Assembly (NCBI RefSeq): GCF_037975245.1
Contig: NC_092569.1
Span: 4,674,501 to 4,738,500 of the forward strand
Reading direction: 5' to 3'
Length of the DNA: 64,000 nucleotides
From: Apostichopus japonicus
Lineage: Eukaryota; Echinodermata; Holothuroidea; Aspidochirotida; Stichopodidae
Made by a program: the position numbers and the translations under genes. Below, piece after piece: positions 49,651 to 62,700 of the stretch (position 1 is its first letter; each line of letters starts with the position of its first letter). Below the pieces are notes generated by a model. That model made no database searches. It was given only the letters and a program-made list of their open reading frames with translations, and was not told where the DNA came from.

Positions 49651-52600
49651 CAAATATTGCAAGATAAAAATCACTAGTCACATGTATCCAGACTGTTTCT
49701 TAACACACGGATAGATGTATTTATCCGCCAGCACTTATAACAAATTATGTTTCAGGTACACAATTACTGTTAGAAGACTTCAAATCGTATGATAGGACTA
49801 CCACTTGCTATTAAACAAAACAAAAAATTATAAAACAGACCTTGAAAAGTCCAAATTGGGGAGAAACCCGCAAAGGCTTATGGATTACAACTTACGCGTG
49901 GTGACTGTACAGTATTATATCTCACACTGTACATCGATCTTACCTGCACAAACCAATACAGTTTCGCTTATCACTGAGATCCGTATTACTGTATTGCAAT
50001 GGTGGACGAACGAGACTAGCTGACAGATGCCAAGGCATCGACAAAGTTTATTACTCTTTTAAAAGCAAACTACAGTTGCTTGATTCAAAGGTAAATAAAA
50101 TCAAGAAGATAGTTATACTCCTGTGGTGCCTGAATTCCACCTACAAAAATCCATATACGGTTTCACACTTTCGCTGACTGAGACTATAAACTCTCTAACG
50201 ACTATAATAACAGCATTTAATTCTGGGGGAAAATGACACTTTGAATAGTTAGTGAGTAATTCCTGCAGTCACTGTGGTTTGAATCTTGTTTTCATCAAAA
50301 CATTTCCTTGCAAATTTCCTTCCTTAGTTACTTCCCAGAAAGTTTTTCCATTTTGTCATTTATTTTTTTTACAGACCTTAAAGCTTTGTATCTATAATTT
50401 AGAAGAATTGCTGTGATATGAAAAAAAAAGTATAATTGCTGTAACATGGAGCTGCCTTAGTGGGCTTTGTGAACTGCAGTAGCCCTTCAAATTTTAAAAT
50501 ATATAAAGTTTCATATTTTCCGCTACTTTTCTGACATTATTATGTCTCTGGAATTTCCAACGTTCACTACGGTCCTGTTCTTACATGCACTAAATATTTA
50601 TTTACATCACCTTGTGCCAAAAATGACAACAAAATATAATTAAACAGGAATGGGATTTTATGAAATCATGGGAAAGAAGAAAAAAAATCTCTAAATGATG
50701 CAACAACAAAATATATTACAGCATGAATCCTTTGATAATGTCATAGAAGAAATGTTGCCTTCAACTTCCTATCAGATTCCCCCACGTATTGTTTTAAGGA
50801 TGTCATTGATGTTTAATTAGGACGAGAATGATAACCAACAGAAAGATACATCTCTCCGATATATAATGGATGTCACGACTGAATACATGTTGCAGTTACG
50901 ATAGTAACTGATGCACTGATTAAAACTGTAAATATTTCTCACCCTTCAGCCAGATTGCTCTGTTCCGTTTTTTACACGCGGCTCGTTCTTTTTTTTACGA
51001 CGTACATTGCGATGCGAATTATAAAGAACCAAACCGAGAGAGAGTTCGTACATACACAAAAAAAAAAAAAAGCCGAAGCTGTAAACCAGCCTAACATGCT
51101 AATAACCTTTGATTGTCGTGTTCACCAAACTTTCCTTTGCTTGTTGTGAATTCTTAAGCAAATCTACTTATACGAGCATCGCCTGTGGGGGTTTGGGGAC
51201 GATGGAGAATCCTTTATCACCCAACGAGAGGTGTCGGTGATTAGCCCGCAAATGAGAAGGCAGCAGGCACCTGGCGACTAACGAATTTATCCCGTACACC
51301 ACTGTCAGAGACGCTCTTCAAAATCTGTGACAGTACTTGCCGAGATTAGAGTCTCCAAGAATAACATTGGTGATTTAATAAGGGAACTCTCTCTCCATGG
51401 AGTATGCTTGGCAATTAGCGACATCAATTCCTCCGCGTTATCATCGGCAAGTTGAATGACACCGAAAACTTGCCACTCCAAAGCTGACAGCGAGTGACTT
51501 CCTTAATTCACGGTTTCGGTTAAAATTAAAAAGGAATGAGTTTGTAAACAGCCAGACTCGATAAATCTACATAATCATTCCGGGCCGGGTGTATAAACGA
51601 TAGAATGTATACGGTGATTTCTAAAAGAGCAACAAACAATAAGGATTTGTCGTAGCATGTACGTCTTAAGATGTGGTGATCAACACTAGAAACCATGCAC
51701 AACTGAAAGTTAAACAGAATTCATCCATTTATGAAGTGTTGCTATATCCTTTAATTCCCACAAATCTAGTAGCATTGACATTTTGTTTGATCTTAAAACT
51801 CCTTTACAACTGAAGTAAAAAAAACAAAAATACAAATCTATGGGTTTCTAAAAATCTCAGAGAAACAAGCATCAATGAAAGTGTACGGAAATGATTTCAC
51901 ACGTTTGTCTATGATTTGAGTCACACTTCTGCATTATACTTTCTGCAAAAATAAATTTTCTAACTGCAGGGGTGGCATTGCAGTTCCTTCCAACATATAT
52001 GTGAAGAAGGTCTGCACACAATGTACATCTACATGCACATGCAGGTAATAGCTATACAGTGCATATTACATAACACCATGCAATCCCTTTGACAGATTGC
52101 ATAGAGCTACTTTAACTAGAGTGTTACATATTCATCGAGTATAGGATCTATGAATATGCATGTACAACAGTATGGAGTCTACATGTACATATTTGATGTT
52201 ATATCCCTATATTCATTAAACTGTAATATACTTTGGTAAATGTTGATTAATGTTAATGCACTCACTATATAACATGTCCATGAATACAGTGTAAATATTT
52301 ACAGTTACAGTAATACAACACACTATACAGTGATATATAAAATTACTACAGGAAATAGTAACAGAATATATCATGTTATTTTAGTTTATAAGTACTATGG
52401 ATGAGCTACACTGCACATATCTTAACTACTACATGTAATGTTGTAAGAATGTAACTATACGCACTAGGGTTCCTTGTCCACAGTACAGTATGTAGGCACC
52501 CAGGGATACAACAACATATCACTACAATTTCATTATAAACCATATATACATGTGGTTACATATCCGCAAAGTTGGTAAGACTTTGACTGTGTACTACGTC

Positions 52601-54950
52601 ATGTATGGGTTAAACTATGTGTATCACATTCACTTAGAATAAGAGCAACAAAAACTATAGCTATAACATATGATTGTACAACCACACATTACAAGTATGT
52701 GTATGAGATAGCTTATGAGTTTTGTGTCATTCACAGAAAATGATTTTCTCTACGACCGAGCTCCGAGTTCGCTACAACACGACGTCGTCAAACCAGAAAA
52801 TCGCTTCCCCAGTTTTAATACGCGTACGGCAGAAATAATATAACAATGTGCTCAAAAAACTGGAGTTTAACGAGAGGGATCGTAAATCAGGTTTCCCATC
52901 CAGCCAGCTCCCCTCCACATTTCTTCTTTTCAAATATAAACAGATCGAGCCAGACCCTAAAGGATTTCCATCCAGAGAATGAATCATATACAGTCAATCA
53001 TTCCTGCCAACAGCTCTTGATTTTGATGACCAAGTTACTCATAGATTGAACGGAATAACATACAATTTACCGATGTACCTCGTGTTCACACGGTTAGCCG
53101 ACGAGAAAGGGATTTAAGAAATTAACGGCTTTTAACAGCTCTATCTAGTACGGAGCCGTTGTCGGACTTGAAAGCATGTACTGAATGTTGTGCTACAAAA
53201 CTCAGAATGCCGGTTTTGAGCATATTTCACGAAAAGAGAATTGGATATATTGTCGTTACCGAAAACAAAAAAGTGTATCATAGTTATATTTTGGGAGGGA
53301 CGGTTTCTTTTTGGGGGGGTGGGGAATATCTTGCACTAATATTAAAAGACTATCTCTCCCTCTCAGAGGTTAATTGCTGCTTGATGGTTTCAAATTATTC
53401 CAAGAATTTTTCTTTCTTCTTCATATTTCTTATTCTTTTTCATTTTTCTTTTTCTTTGGCATCAACAATCTTTCCTGCTCCGTTCTTTTGGCTCTATTTC
53501 GCAATAGGTCACTTTTGCTTAAATTCCGAAGATAAGACCATAGATGCATCAGAAATTACTATCTTGCCAAAAACAAACTACTATGCAGGCTTTTAAATAT
53601 AAAATAAATTTATTATTTACATCTGCAGTTAATACCAAGAGTTTTCAGAAGGGTGGAAGGAGAAATGTTGGGCGACGAAAAGGAATCAAAATGAACTCCT
53701 TGCTCTTTACCAGTAACGATCGAGAAGTTGATCCTATTACAATTACGGTCCACAAGGGCTATCGCCGACATTCAACGATTAGGACGCCAAATTCGCCAAT
53801 AAGTCATTATAGGCTATTACTGCATACACAAAATTAAATAACAATTTGTTTCGCTCTTTTTTGCAATTTTTACATTTTACATTGCGCATTTTTACATGCA
53901 CATCTTGGGCAAAGATTGAACAAACCACTCTCTTCAAGAATAACTTCATTTTATTGTTTGCTCCTGTTCTTAACAATCTTAGAAATCAGAAAACTTTTAA
54001 GTGTTTACATCAAAATCCAACTCTTTACTACTACCCACACGTCTACCCGTCAAATATTTCCGTTCCTATGCAGTTTCGTCAACTGATGTCAGACACCCGA
54101 GCCAACCTTTAAGATATATATCTCAAACTAAGGTCTATAGTCTGTGTTTCTTCGCTTTGTCTCAAAGAATTCTTCACTGCACGATTTCTTTCTCTTTTTT
54201 CATTGTTGATCGAGGGGGGGTAACCATTTTCCCCCAGTAATAATGTCATTGACAATGTAAATGTGTTGACGTGATTTATCCCTCAAAAGTCGTCTTCTTA
54301 TTCTTTCTTCCATTTTTAACCGGTTGGTATAAACTGCTGAGTCATGTTTGGTTATTGACCCCCCTCAATGCTGCGAGTGAACAGTTACACAGTTATCGGT
54401 GCGGCGTAGAGATCCCAGGCGATATTAACGCAATGCCTGATGGGATACGTCTAACCGTATATATGCGAGTACGCTTCCTCATCAACACCCTCAGGACGTG
54501 CCGCAAAAAACAAATTTGGCTGCTGTATATATGGCGTACTGGGGGGAATAGGGCACAGTGATAATTGCTAGGCTAATGTACGACGGTTCACATCAAACTT
54601 TAAAGCTATAGACAGATAAGTCATTGGGAAGACGAAAACCTGTCTGAATCACTTAGGCTTGACGAATGGCTTCCCAAGTCACAATAGGGCAAAGAGTCAT
54701 CATTTCGGTTCGCCTTAAAAAATTCCCTCTGAGTGGTTCGCCCGTCGCAAAAAAAATTCGGTATAGGAATCGAGAGAGCGGGGTGCCATTAAGCGACGTA
54801 TTAACTCGACAACTCAGAAAAGCAATTCTCAGACGGATTTCTTTTAACTTGGTCTTTTTCCCTCCGATCAATGACTTTGCTACAGGTGTCAGATTGGCAC
54901 AATGAATATTGTATCTACATCTTAACACACACCATTAACCTACCATTATG
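49651..54950. other. intergenic or 5' region, no supported gene; SINE fragment and CpG-richer patches
   Basis: A 37-base fragment of the 30.5-kb SINE 3' part lies at 49,857-49,897. Patches at 51,170-51,600, 52,740-52,830 and 53,640-54,920 are less AT-rich with more CpG than the flanks, and could hold untranslated exons or regulatory DNA. The open frames (up to 145 codons) show no domain I recognise. Confidence 0.5.
49857..49897 (-). mobile_element. fragment of the same SINE family
   Basis: ggggagaaacccgcaaaggcttatggattacaacttac matches gggaggaacccacaagggcttctggattacaactaata at 30,571-30,608 with only scattered substitutions. The sequences diverge beyond it. Confidence 0.65.
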
Positions 54951-57900
54951 GACATATCCATAACCATTTGTGTTTTCTTTTATTTCTGTTACGTACAAAA
55001 CAATACCAAAGCCGTAAAATAAGCATGTACATGCAGTAGGTACTACTAAGGCTCTTTCATATGAACTCAAACTGAAGACATTTGGAAATCGGTGTGGGTA
55101 TAATTCGAACAACATCCATCTATCCCCTCCCCTCCCCTCCCCTTCCCTACCCTCCCGTTCCCTCCCATGCCCCATCTGATCTTTGGCAACCATATTGGAT
55201 GCCTAAAAATCATCTCTCCTTCCAATATGTGTGCCCAGTAAATAATTTGAAAATCCCCTGATACTGAAAACCAGGGTCAGTCAAGGGAGGCACAAAACTA
55301 ATACATATGTTTAATACCAACTTTTATAGGCTTGATTAAACACAAGTTATACTAAGACAGGTAAGATCTGGAAGTGAACATAATAATATATGTATGCTCT
55401 ACAACATAAGGTACTACCACCGTCAGAAGCCATGGAAAGCGATTCACTCACTGAAACTTAATGAACAATATCGGCTTCATTAATTTCCTAGGTTTAGCAA
55501 TAAACATGTTGGGTACAAACGTTAAAACAAAGGGGCATCATGTTTTGTCTTTTCAGGATAACAATTACTGTTACACTTGATCATAATGGACAATGTGAGC
55601 CAATAATTTGGAATTTTGGAACAGTTTTAAAATACTGTATGTGGTGAAATTTGATAGGAACATATTTCAGACCAGAACAGCTGTGCACTATGGGTATATC
55701 GTGGTTGTGACTTGTGCATGACGTAGCGACATTAAATTCCACATGCAACAAGTGTAGGATACATTCTAACATGGCCTAGGCAGGCTTTAATACATGTTGC
55801 TATTATACATGCATGCCCAACACATTACTGGCTAAAACCATATGAACTGTAGGAACGTTACGATTGAAAACTTAAATGACTTCACTGTAAATATTTGACT
55901 GCAAAGATAAGTCGTCTCTCATGAATTAATCAACAGAGATTTTCTCTATTTTCTTTTGTCCAAAACTAATTCAAGCTCTGGATAAATGCAGGAACATTTT
56001 GATAGCAATTTTTTTTTTTCTTTTTTACCCTTGTGTGCGAGACAATAGTTTTTCCATCAAATATTATCCATACAGTATATATTCTAACCCCATCTCCCAT
56101 CTCATAGAAACTTCTCCTTCTCCCATTTTTCAAAAGAAGAAGACGGAGAGAAGTAAGAATCCTCTCAAACTTTCAAATTCAGTTTACTCTTCCCGATACA
56201 ATTATGAAAACATTTCAAAGCTAAGTATCCTTGACAACCCAAGGGCATATACGTGACCGTAACCCATCAGCTCTCATTAGCTCACCATTACACACCCTCT
56301 ATTAGTTAAGAAGAACTTTTTCTTTCCTATATCGCAGACCTTACGCATCAAGAAAGAGAAACGACGAACAAAAAAGGCTGAACCATGATTTTTACAAAAT
56401 CATTCTGGACAAAAATTCTTCAAGTTCATCAGGCTTTGAGATGAATGAATGCACCGGTTAACACAAACTTACACACATGAGTGAAAAAGTGGTTTTCTCG
56501 AATATGCTACGACTACGACCCAAAAATAGAGAGTAGAGCTCTCTTTGCCATTGTCTTACTTTCTCAAGAACAGGAAGCTGAAATTCCCTAAGCCCGAAAG
56601 ATCTTTTTCTAGCATTTATTAATAATGAGAAAAACTTAAATTATATAACTCTAAGTAAGCTTGACATGTCCTGCTTTCATTACCTTGTTTTTTTTGGGGA
56701 AAACGTTCGCCGTCCCCATTTTTCGCAAACGACGTTTACGGCACGCTACGTTGGTCTTTTAATTACAATATATAAGGATATTTTTCCTTCTTGCTTTCTT
56801 TTAGTCGATCGACCAGAGTTGGGCATTTTATGCTTATTTTAGCATGTTTTATGAAAATAAATTTACATACAAATATGACATAAACTAAGGGATGGATTTT
56901 CTACGATCTAACTTGGGGGGTAGTTGTTATGGACGCAAGTTTTATCTTGCAAGGTTTCCGCAAACCACGGTATTTTGATCATTAGTGTCCTTATTAAAAA
57001 ATATGCAGCGTTTAGCCAGACTTTGACAAATTCTGTTTTGGTAAATATTTTTGCTTATTCCCTGAAGCTGGACACTGCTCTATACCAGGGACTCAGGGGT
57101 GCATTAATTGATACCCTGCTCGCAGTCCAGTCTTCACCTCTGGGTGTCCTGAGCTGATCCTCTCCTCTGCACGGTTTTAATGATCCTTCCCCCTCTCCCC
57201 CCCCCCCACCCCCCATGCAGAAAAGAAGATGATAACGTTTTCTAGGTAGGAATTTAAATTCTTACCAGGAGGTCTTATTAAAGAACATTTGTCTTCTTCC
57301 CAACTTGCGAGGTATTATTCATAATGAGTGAATTTCCTTGGACAAACACGTAGACGTTATTTACAGTAAGGTTTCTTTCTGCAGTTAACTTTGACATGCA
57401 TGCAAAATTTGGGAGAGTTAATGAGTGGGTTGCTGTACAGCTTAATACTGGAATAGCACGCCAATACTGTAGATTCAAGTACCAGTTAAAACACAAAAAT
57501 GGTGTTAGATACCATGTCATTCATTACATACATGGTAAATACAACAGAAAAAAGTAAAACACACAAAAAATATAATAACACTGATTAATCCTATTGCAGA
57601 ATTCTGAGCGAAGAGTACGTCACAAATGCAAATTTTCTTTAAATGTCTGAAAAAGTGAAAGAAACATGTGCAGGGGATAAGATATTTTGTAGCTCAGGGT
57701 GGTATAGAGGACAGGATTTTGTAATGCTCAGCATTTGAATCATATTTTAGCCCAAAAACATTCTTTGATCTTTTTCCCCTTCAATTTGAATCAATTAAGT
57801 TAAGCTTGTCTTCTTAAAATCTTAAAAAAGGTTGCCTCTTAGTCTGAACATGGAATTACATGGGTTACATCAATTGCCGTATTCTCTACCTTGCATAATA

Positions 57901-59170
57901 CCTAAATTGAGTTTATTAACTGTGTGAACAAACAAACGTTGGTTATTGAAAATGATTAACGTGATTGATCATGGTATAGCAGGGGATGCATAATAAACAC
58001 AACACAAGTAGAGTAAGATTTCCAGTAGTATTATTATTGTAAAGATCAAATGGTATAATAATGTAATCCGAATAGATGAATAACAGTACAGTACTTTGTA
58101 ATAAAGTAAAATGCAAAGTAATGAAGTAAAGTACAGTATATATGAGTAAAATGTGAAGCAAGTATGTTATGAAGAGGAAGCTGGAGTAATACTGTGGAGA
58201 AAGCTTCCATGCATCAATTTATACTTGCCAGCAAACAAAGCTTTAGATAATCCCTGACCACACAAAACAGCCAACAAAAGAAGCACCAGTGGGAAAAAGC
58301 TAAAGCAGTGATGCTCCTCAGCTGAACCTGAACGCTACCCCCAACACCAGATAAACAGGAAGGACGTACCCTATTGTGTTGATAGTTTACGTCAAGATGA
58401 CCAGGAGAAAATAAACGAGTGGTCTGAATCTATGTGATAATGAACATACCATACATATATATATTGCATATATATATAGCACATGGATATTATTGAACAT
58501 GGGCATATATCTCAGAGTATCATCACACACTGTGAGCCTTATGTACATAATCCATACACTTTGGGAGCAGCTGCAATCAGCATAAATATTTATGAAACTG
58601 ATTCATTTTGTCCTTGGTATTACACAGGAATGATTCCAAACTTTTCTTGAAAGAATTAAAATGCCATGCCTTCATTTTCTATTACAAAATTTTAATAGTA
58701 CTGCACTACTGCGGGTGGCGGGCAATTCGGTTTTAGATTCTACCCAAAAGTCTAAAGCAGGTAGAAACAATTTAAGAGTATCAGTTTTATTTTCCTTGAT
58801 TTTTCCATGACTTTTTATGAACATTCTTCCATTTTCTTCCGTGACTTTTCCAGGTCCAGAAATTGATTTGAATAATATTTGCATTAGTTTTCTATGACAA
58901 TTGGCAACCATTCAATAGTAGCCCCACAGATATTTAAACCCTACTGTACCTTTTGACTATATATATAGTAGATTAAGGATGAACATGGTAAAATGTACCA
59001 CAATTTTACATGACATCAGAAATTACCTGTTATTGATAGACTTTATGAGTACATCCTGTCAAGAGATCCATATTTCTCTCAACAAGAGTCGAAGAAGGTC
59101 AAAGTTATTCATCTAAAGAATGTGTAATACTTTGAATGGATGGCTTGATGATAGATGACACCTATCATGG
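54951..59170. other. no supported gene; dispersed-repeat patch at 58.77 kb
   Basis: AT-rich DNA with a CCCTCCC-rich patch at 55,126-55,170, a C run near 57,197-57,213 and a repeat-like segment at 58,790-58,865. Short frames only. Confidence 0.6.
58790..58865. repeat. dispersed repeat-like segment (tttttccatgactttt...tgacttttccagg)
   Basis: The segment repeats the motif (t)ttccatgacttttt/ttccgtgacttttccagg. Similar ttttccatgacttttccagg sequences occur as dispersed repeats in many animal genomes (pattern recalled, not searched). The frame GKVTEENGRMFIKSHGKIKEN on the minus strand is a product of this repeat. Confidence 0.5.
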
Positions 59171-59765
59171 AACCAGCATGGCTAAGCTGATCCCATTAAA
59201 TATTCAGTTTGGAAACATACCATTTAAATACAGAATTTAACTGCTCGATGCTGGAGTACCAGCATGGCAAAGCTAATCCCCATTAAATATTCAGGTTGGA
59301 AACAGACCATTTAAATACAGAATTTAACTGGCTCAGTGCTGGAGTACTAGCATGGTAAAGCTGATCCCCATTAAATATTCAATTTGGAAACATACCATTT
59401 AAATACAGAATTTAACTGGCTCAGTGCTGGAGTACCAGCATGGCAAAGCTAATCCCCATTAAATATTCAGGTTGGAAATATACCATTTAAATACACAATT
59501 TAACTGCTCAGTGCTGGGGTACCAGCATGGCTAAGCTGATCTCCATTAAATATTCAGGTTGGAAACATACCATTCAAATACAGAATTTAACTGGAGTACC
59601 AGCATGGCAAAGCTGATCCCCATTAAATATTCAGGTTGGAAACAGATCATTTAAATGTACAGAATTTAACTACTCAGTGCTGGGGTACCAGCATGGCAAA
59701 GCTGATCCCCATTAAATATTTAGGTTGGAAACACACAATTTAAATACAGAATTTAGCTGCTGGAG
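59171..59765. repeat. minisatellite, seven copies of about 87 bp
   Basis: Copies start with accagcatgg at about 59,172, 59,258, 59,346 (actagcatgg), 59,434, 59,521, 59,598 and 59,687: spacings 86, 88, 88, 87, 77 and 89. Each holds aagctgatccccattaaata, ttcaggttggaaacatacca and tttaaatacagaatttaact. The fifth copy lacks about 10 bp (the ctcagtgctgg part). No open frame spans the array. Confidence 0.97.
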
Positions 59766-62700
59766 GATTTTTAGTATTAATTATGCCTTTTGTTTTTCTT
59801 TCTCCCATGGTGGGGGAGGGGGTGGGGAAGCAGGAAGGAGAAGGAACTAGGGTGATAGAAGACTCTTTGAGGAGAAATGATCTCATCTTAACATGTTTTT
59901 TTTACAATAAATGAATAAAACAGGTAGCTGTAATAGGAAGTAGAAAACAATGAAAATTCTATCCATGGATGATTTGTGTGTATTGCAGTATACAAATTTG
60001 ATCCTACTTGTTGTTGCTAAACTTCTCTTTTCCCTATAACATGGTAACCTATAAAATCAAACATTTTCCGGGGTTTCTGCCAAAAAGTTGAGAAAAAGCA
60101 ATTGGTGTGACACACGTGGATAAAAAAAGATTAAGATCAGACATCATAGTAATTATACAAAGATGCCTAAATTAGGTTTCTAGTTAAACACAACAGTTGA
60201 ACTAGGAGGTTCTGGAGAAGTGGATTAATCCAGCATTCCCCCCTTGCCCCACCTTGACCCCCCCCCCCCCGCTTCCTTTCCCTTATTCCCTTCCACTTCC
60301 CTCATATGGAAACCTTGAATTTCCCAAACTATTCCCTATATATCTGCACTTTAAGCTACATCTATGTATGCATATATGTAAATGAGATTATATCAGAAAC
60401 AGCTCTCTTTTCAGTTCAAAACTCGACATTATCCAATTTCAACTTTTCGCCCGACGATGCCACTTCCTCACTTGAGTTTTCCTTAAAACAAATTTCAATT
60501 TTTTTCTTTTCTTCGAACTGCAAAATGCAAACTTATATATATATATATCCTATTAAAACAAAGCCAAGAAACGAGATTTGAAACACTAAACTGCTTTAAA
60601 CTTTCTATTCTACCATTATTGCAAAAGTGTCACATTTGGTTATATTTCTGTTGAACGATTCGTTCAAAATGATCACGTTCTCCTCGGAAGCCGACTTGGC
60701 ACCAGACCCTCTTTGGATGTAGTACAAGCTTGCAAAAAGATTTTTTTGATGAATCTTGTCCAAAGATTGCAAATTTTGACCATGAAAATATGAAAATTTG
60801 TTGACAGAGTCTTTAGAATGACATTTGTAAACCCTATGGGGGCAGTTCATGGCTGAGTCTAGCAGATAAGCCAAGGAATATTACTCCGGAAGAGCGCAGA
60901 GACTAGAGATGATAATCCCTCTAGTCGACTGACAACTTCAACGATTTCTCCTTGATGATAAAAATCACAAGTTTCTTTCTCACAAAGATATAGCTAAAGT
61001 AAGAAGTTAACCAACGTTCAGAGACGGCAAGAAGAAGACGAAAAAGAAGAAAAAAACCTCTCCAGTTCTCTCTCTCTCTCTCTCTGCGGACAAGATTAAC
61101 GAAACCAAACAATCGTTTGCTTAAAATTACTACCCGAAGTGAAAGACGAAGATAAAGCAAATGTGAAAGAGAAAATATGAACTGGATTAGTTTTGAGTCG
61201 TCGTTGATGAATTTGACAAAGTGAATATCATCGGTGATAAATAAAACTTGATCGCTTTCAATGAAAGACACTGGATTTTGCTGGCAAAATATGTCAAAGT
61301 TACTCGGAAATTCTAACGTTGGTAGTTGTTGCGCTGTTGCTTGCAACAACAAAAAAGTTTTTGCATGGCAAAAACACTGTAAGGGCGTAAAATATGAAAA
61401 TTTCAACTGTTCAATTTTATAATGTTGCAAATTTGCTTTTTTGGAATCTAATTGCTTGTAAAGGGAACGTCTTAAAATCAACAAGCACTTGTAACATATA
61501 CATATACTCGTAACATATATCTTGTCATCGTGAAAATACTTAGATCAATCTGGGACTGCGTCGAGAATTTACATAGTTTGGTGACAAATTTACGGAATAA
61601 CCTGTGTAGTAAACTTTACAGTGCTGCAGTATCTCAGAATAACCTTGCACAGTTAAACGGGAAATAATCCTCACTTATCTTTATATTTTCTTGATAACAA
61701 AAGCCATTCATAAATAAGCTACAAAATTTGTTTATCATAAAACATAGAATTGATTATGATGCCAAAGAAATTGCCATGAAATTCTTAATACAGATGAAAA
61801 CAAACTTTTCTATTAACCCAAAACATGATAGTTTGGTTCTACTGTACTGTAGGTACAGTTAAGCGGCTCAACGACTGACTTAATACTATATTAATACAGT
61901 ATATTTATAATATAAACATATACATAAATGGCCTAGAAATAAAAGTAACGAGCATGCACTTTCCGATGCAATCGACTTTTCTCTGAAGTCAAAGCTGGGT
62001 CGTTTTGAAATGTATAATAAAGGATTGCATCAGGATCAATTACACTGTAAGTTGATGACACGGTCTGCAGAATTGCATAAATCATTCCTACAGCAAGCAT
62101 TGATTAAAATTTGTCCAAGCTTTCAAACGACGTTAGCCGGCTTCCCCCCATGGTCTACTAAAATCTAGCAGAAATCGTCTCCAGTAAAAAAACTCTTAAA
62201 GCAGACATGATTGCTAACGGTCATCATTAACTTATTTCCTACTGTACTACTTTCAACGAAACACCAATTTCACATCCCACAAAAAGAAAATTAATTTTAA
62301 GGAAAATTTTTGAGGAAATTGTAAATGAAGATTAAGAGAACATAAAAGATGACAATGGGTACGGGATCAGTGGTTCTGTGGCAACTGAAAGTAGGAATAA
62401 AATTTTGTAGATCTTAGAAATGGAAATGAGTTATGAAGGCTGAAAATGGCTCAATGTCTTCCCATTCTACTGTACTTGCTCTGGGTGTTGTTTTTTTTGT
62501 ATAGAGTGAAAAGGGAACTAAATTTCGAACAGGTCGACAACATATCTACAGTAGGTATAAAAATTTGTAATGATAATATATTTTATTCTCTTCTAGTTAA
62601 ATCCATCGGGTAATACAATTTAATCTGATTTTTACAAATTGATAAGGACAAGTATATGAACAATAAAAGTACCATTAATTTCTGGTGATAGAAAACATTT

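Noticed and set aside
53159-53596. 145-codon frame on the plus strand
   Set aside because: The second half is T-rich low complexity (FFFIFLILFHFSFS). No recognisable family, no splice context.
54653-54928. Overlapping 79- and 91-codon frames on both strands in a CpG-richer patch
   Set aside because: Neither peptide resembles a known family, and both strands are open, typical of a locally stop-poor composition.
54945-54963. Alternative four-codon start exon (MSIM) with a gtaggt donor
   Set aside because: Phase is compatible, but the donor is weaker and the start context poorer than at 47,016; such short matches occur by chance.
57257-57290. Alternative start exon (MFFNKTS) with a gtaaga donor
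   Set aside because: It ends in phase 2, which does not fit the phase-0 start of the VKRAYAET exon.
58672-58911. 79-codon frame with GKVTEENGRMFIKSHG
   Set aside because: It is produced by a dispersed ttccatgactttt-type repeat, not a gene.
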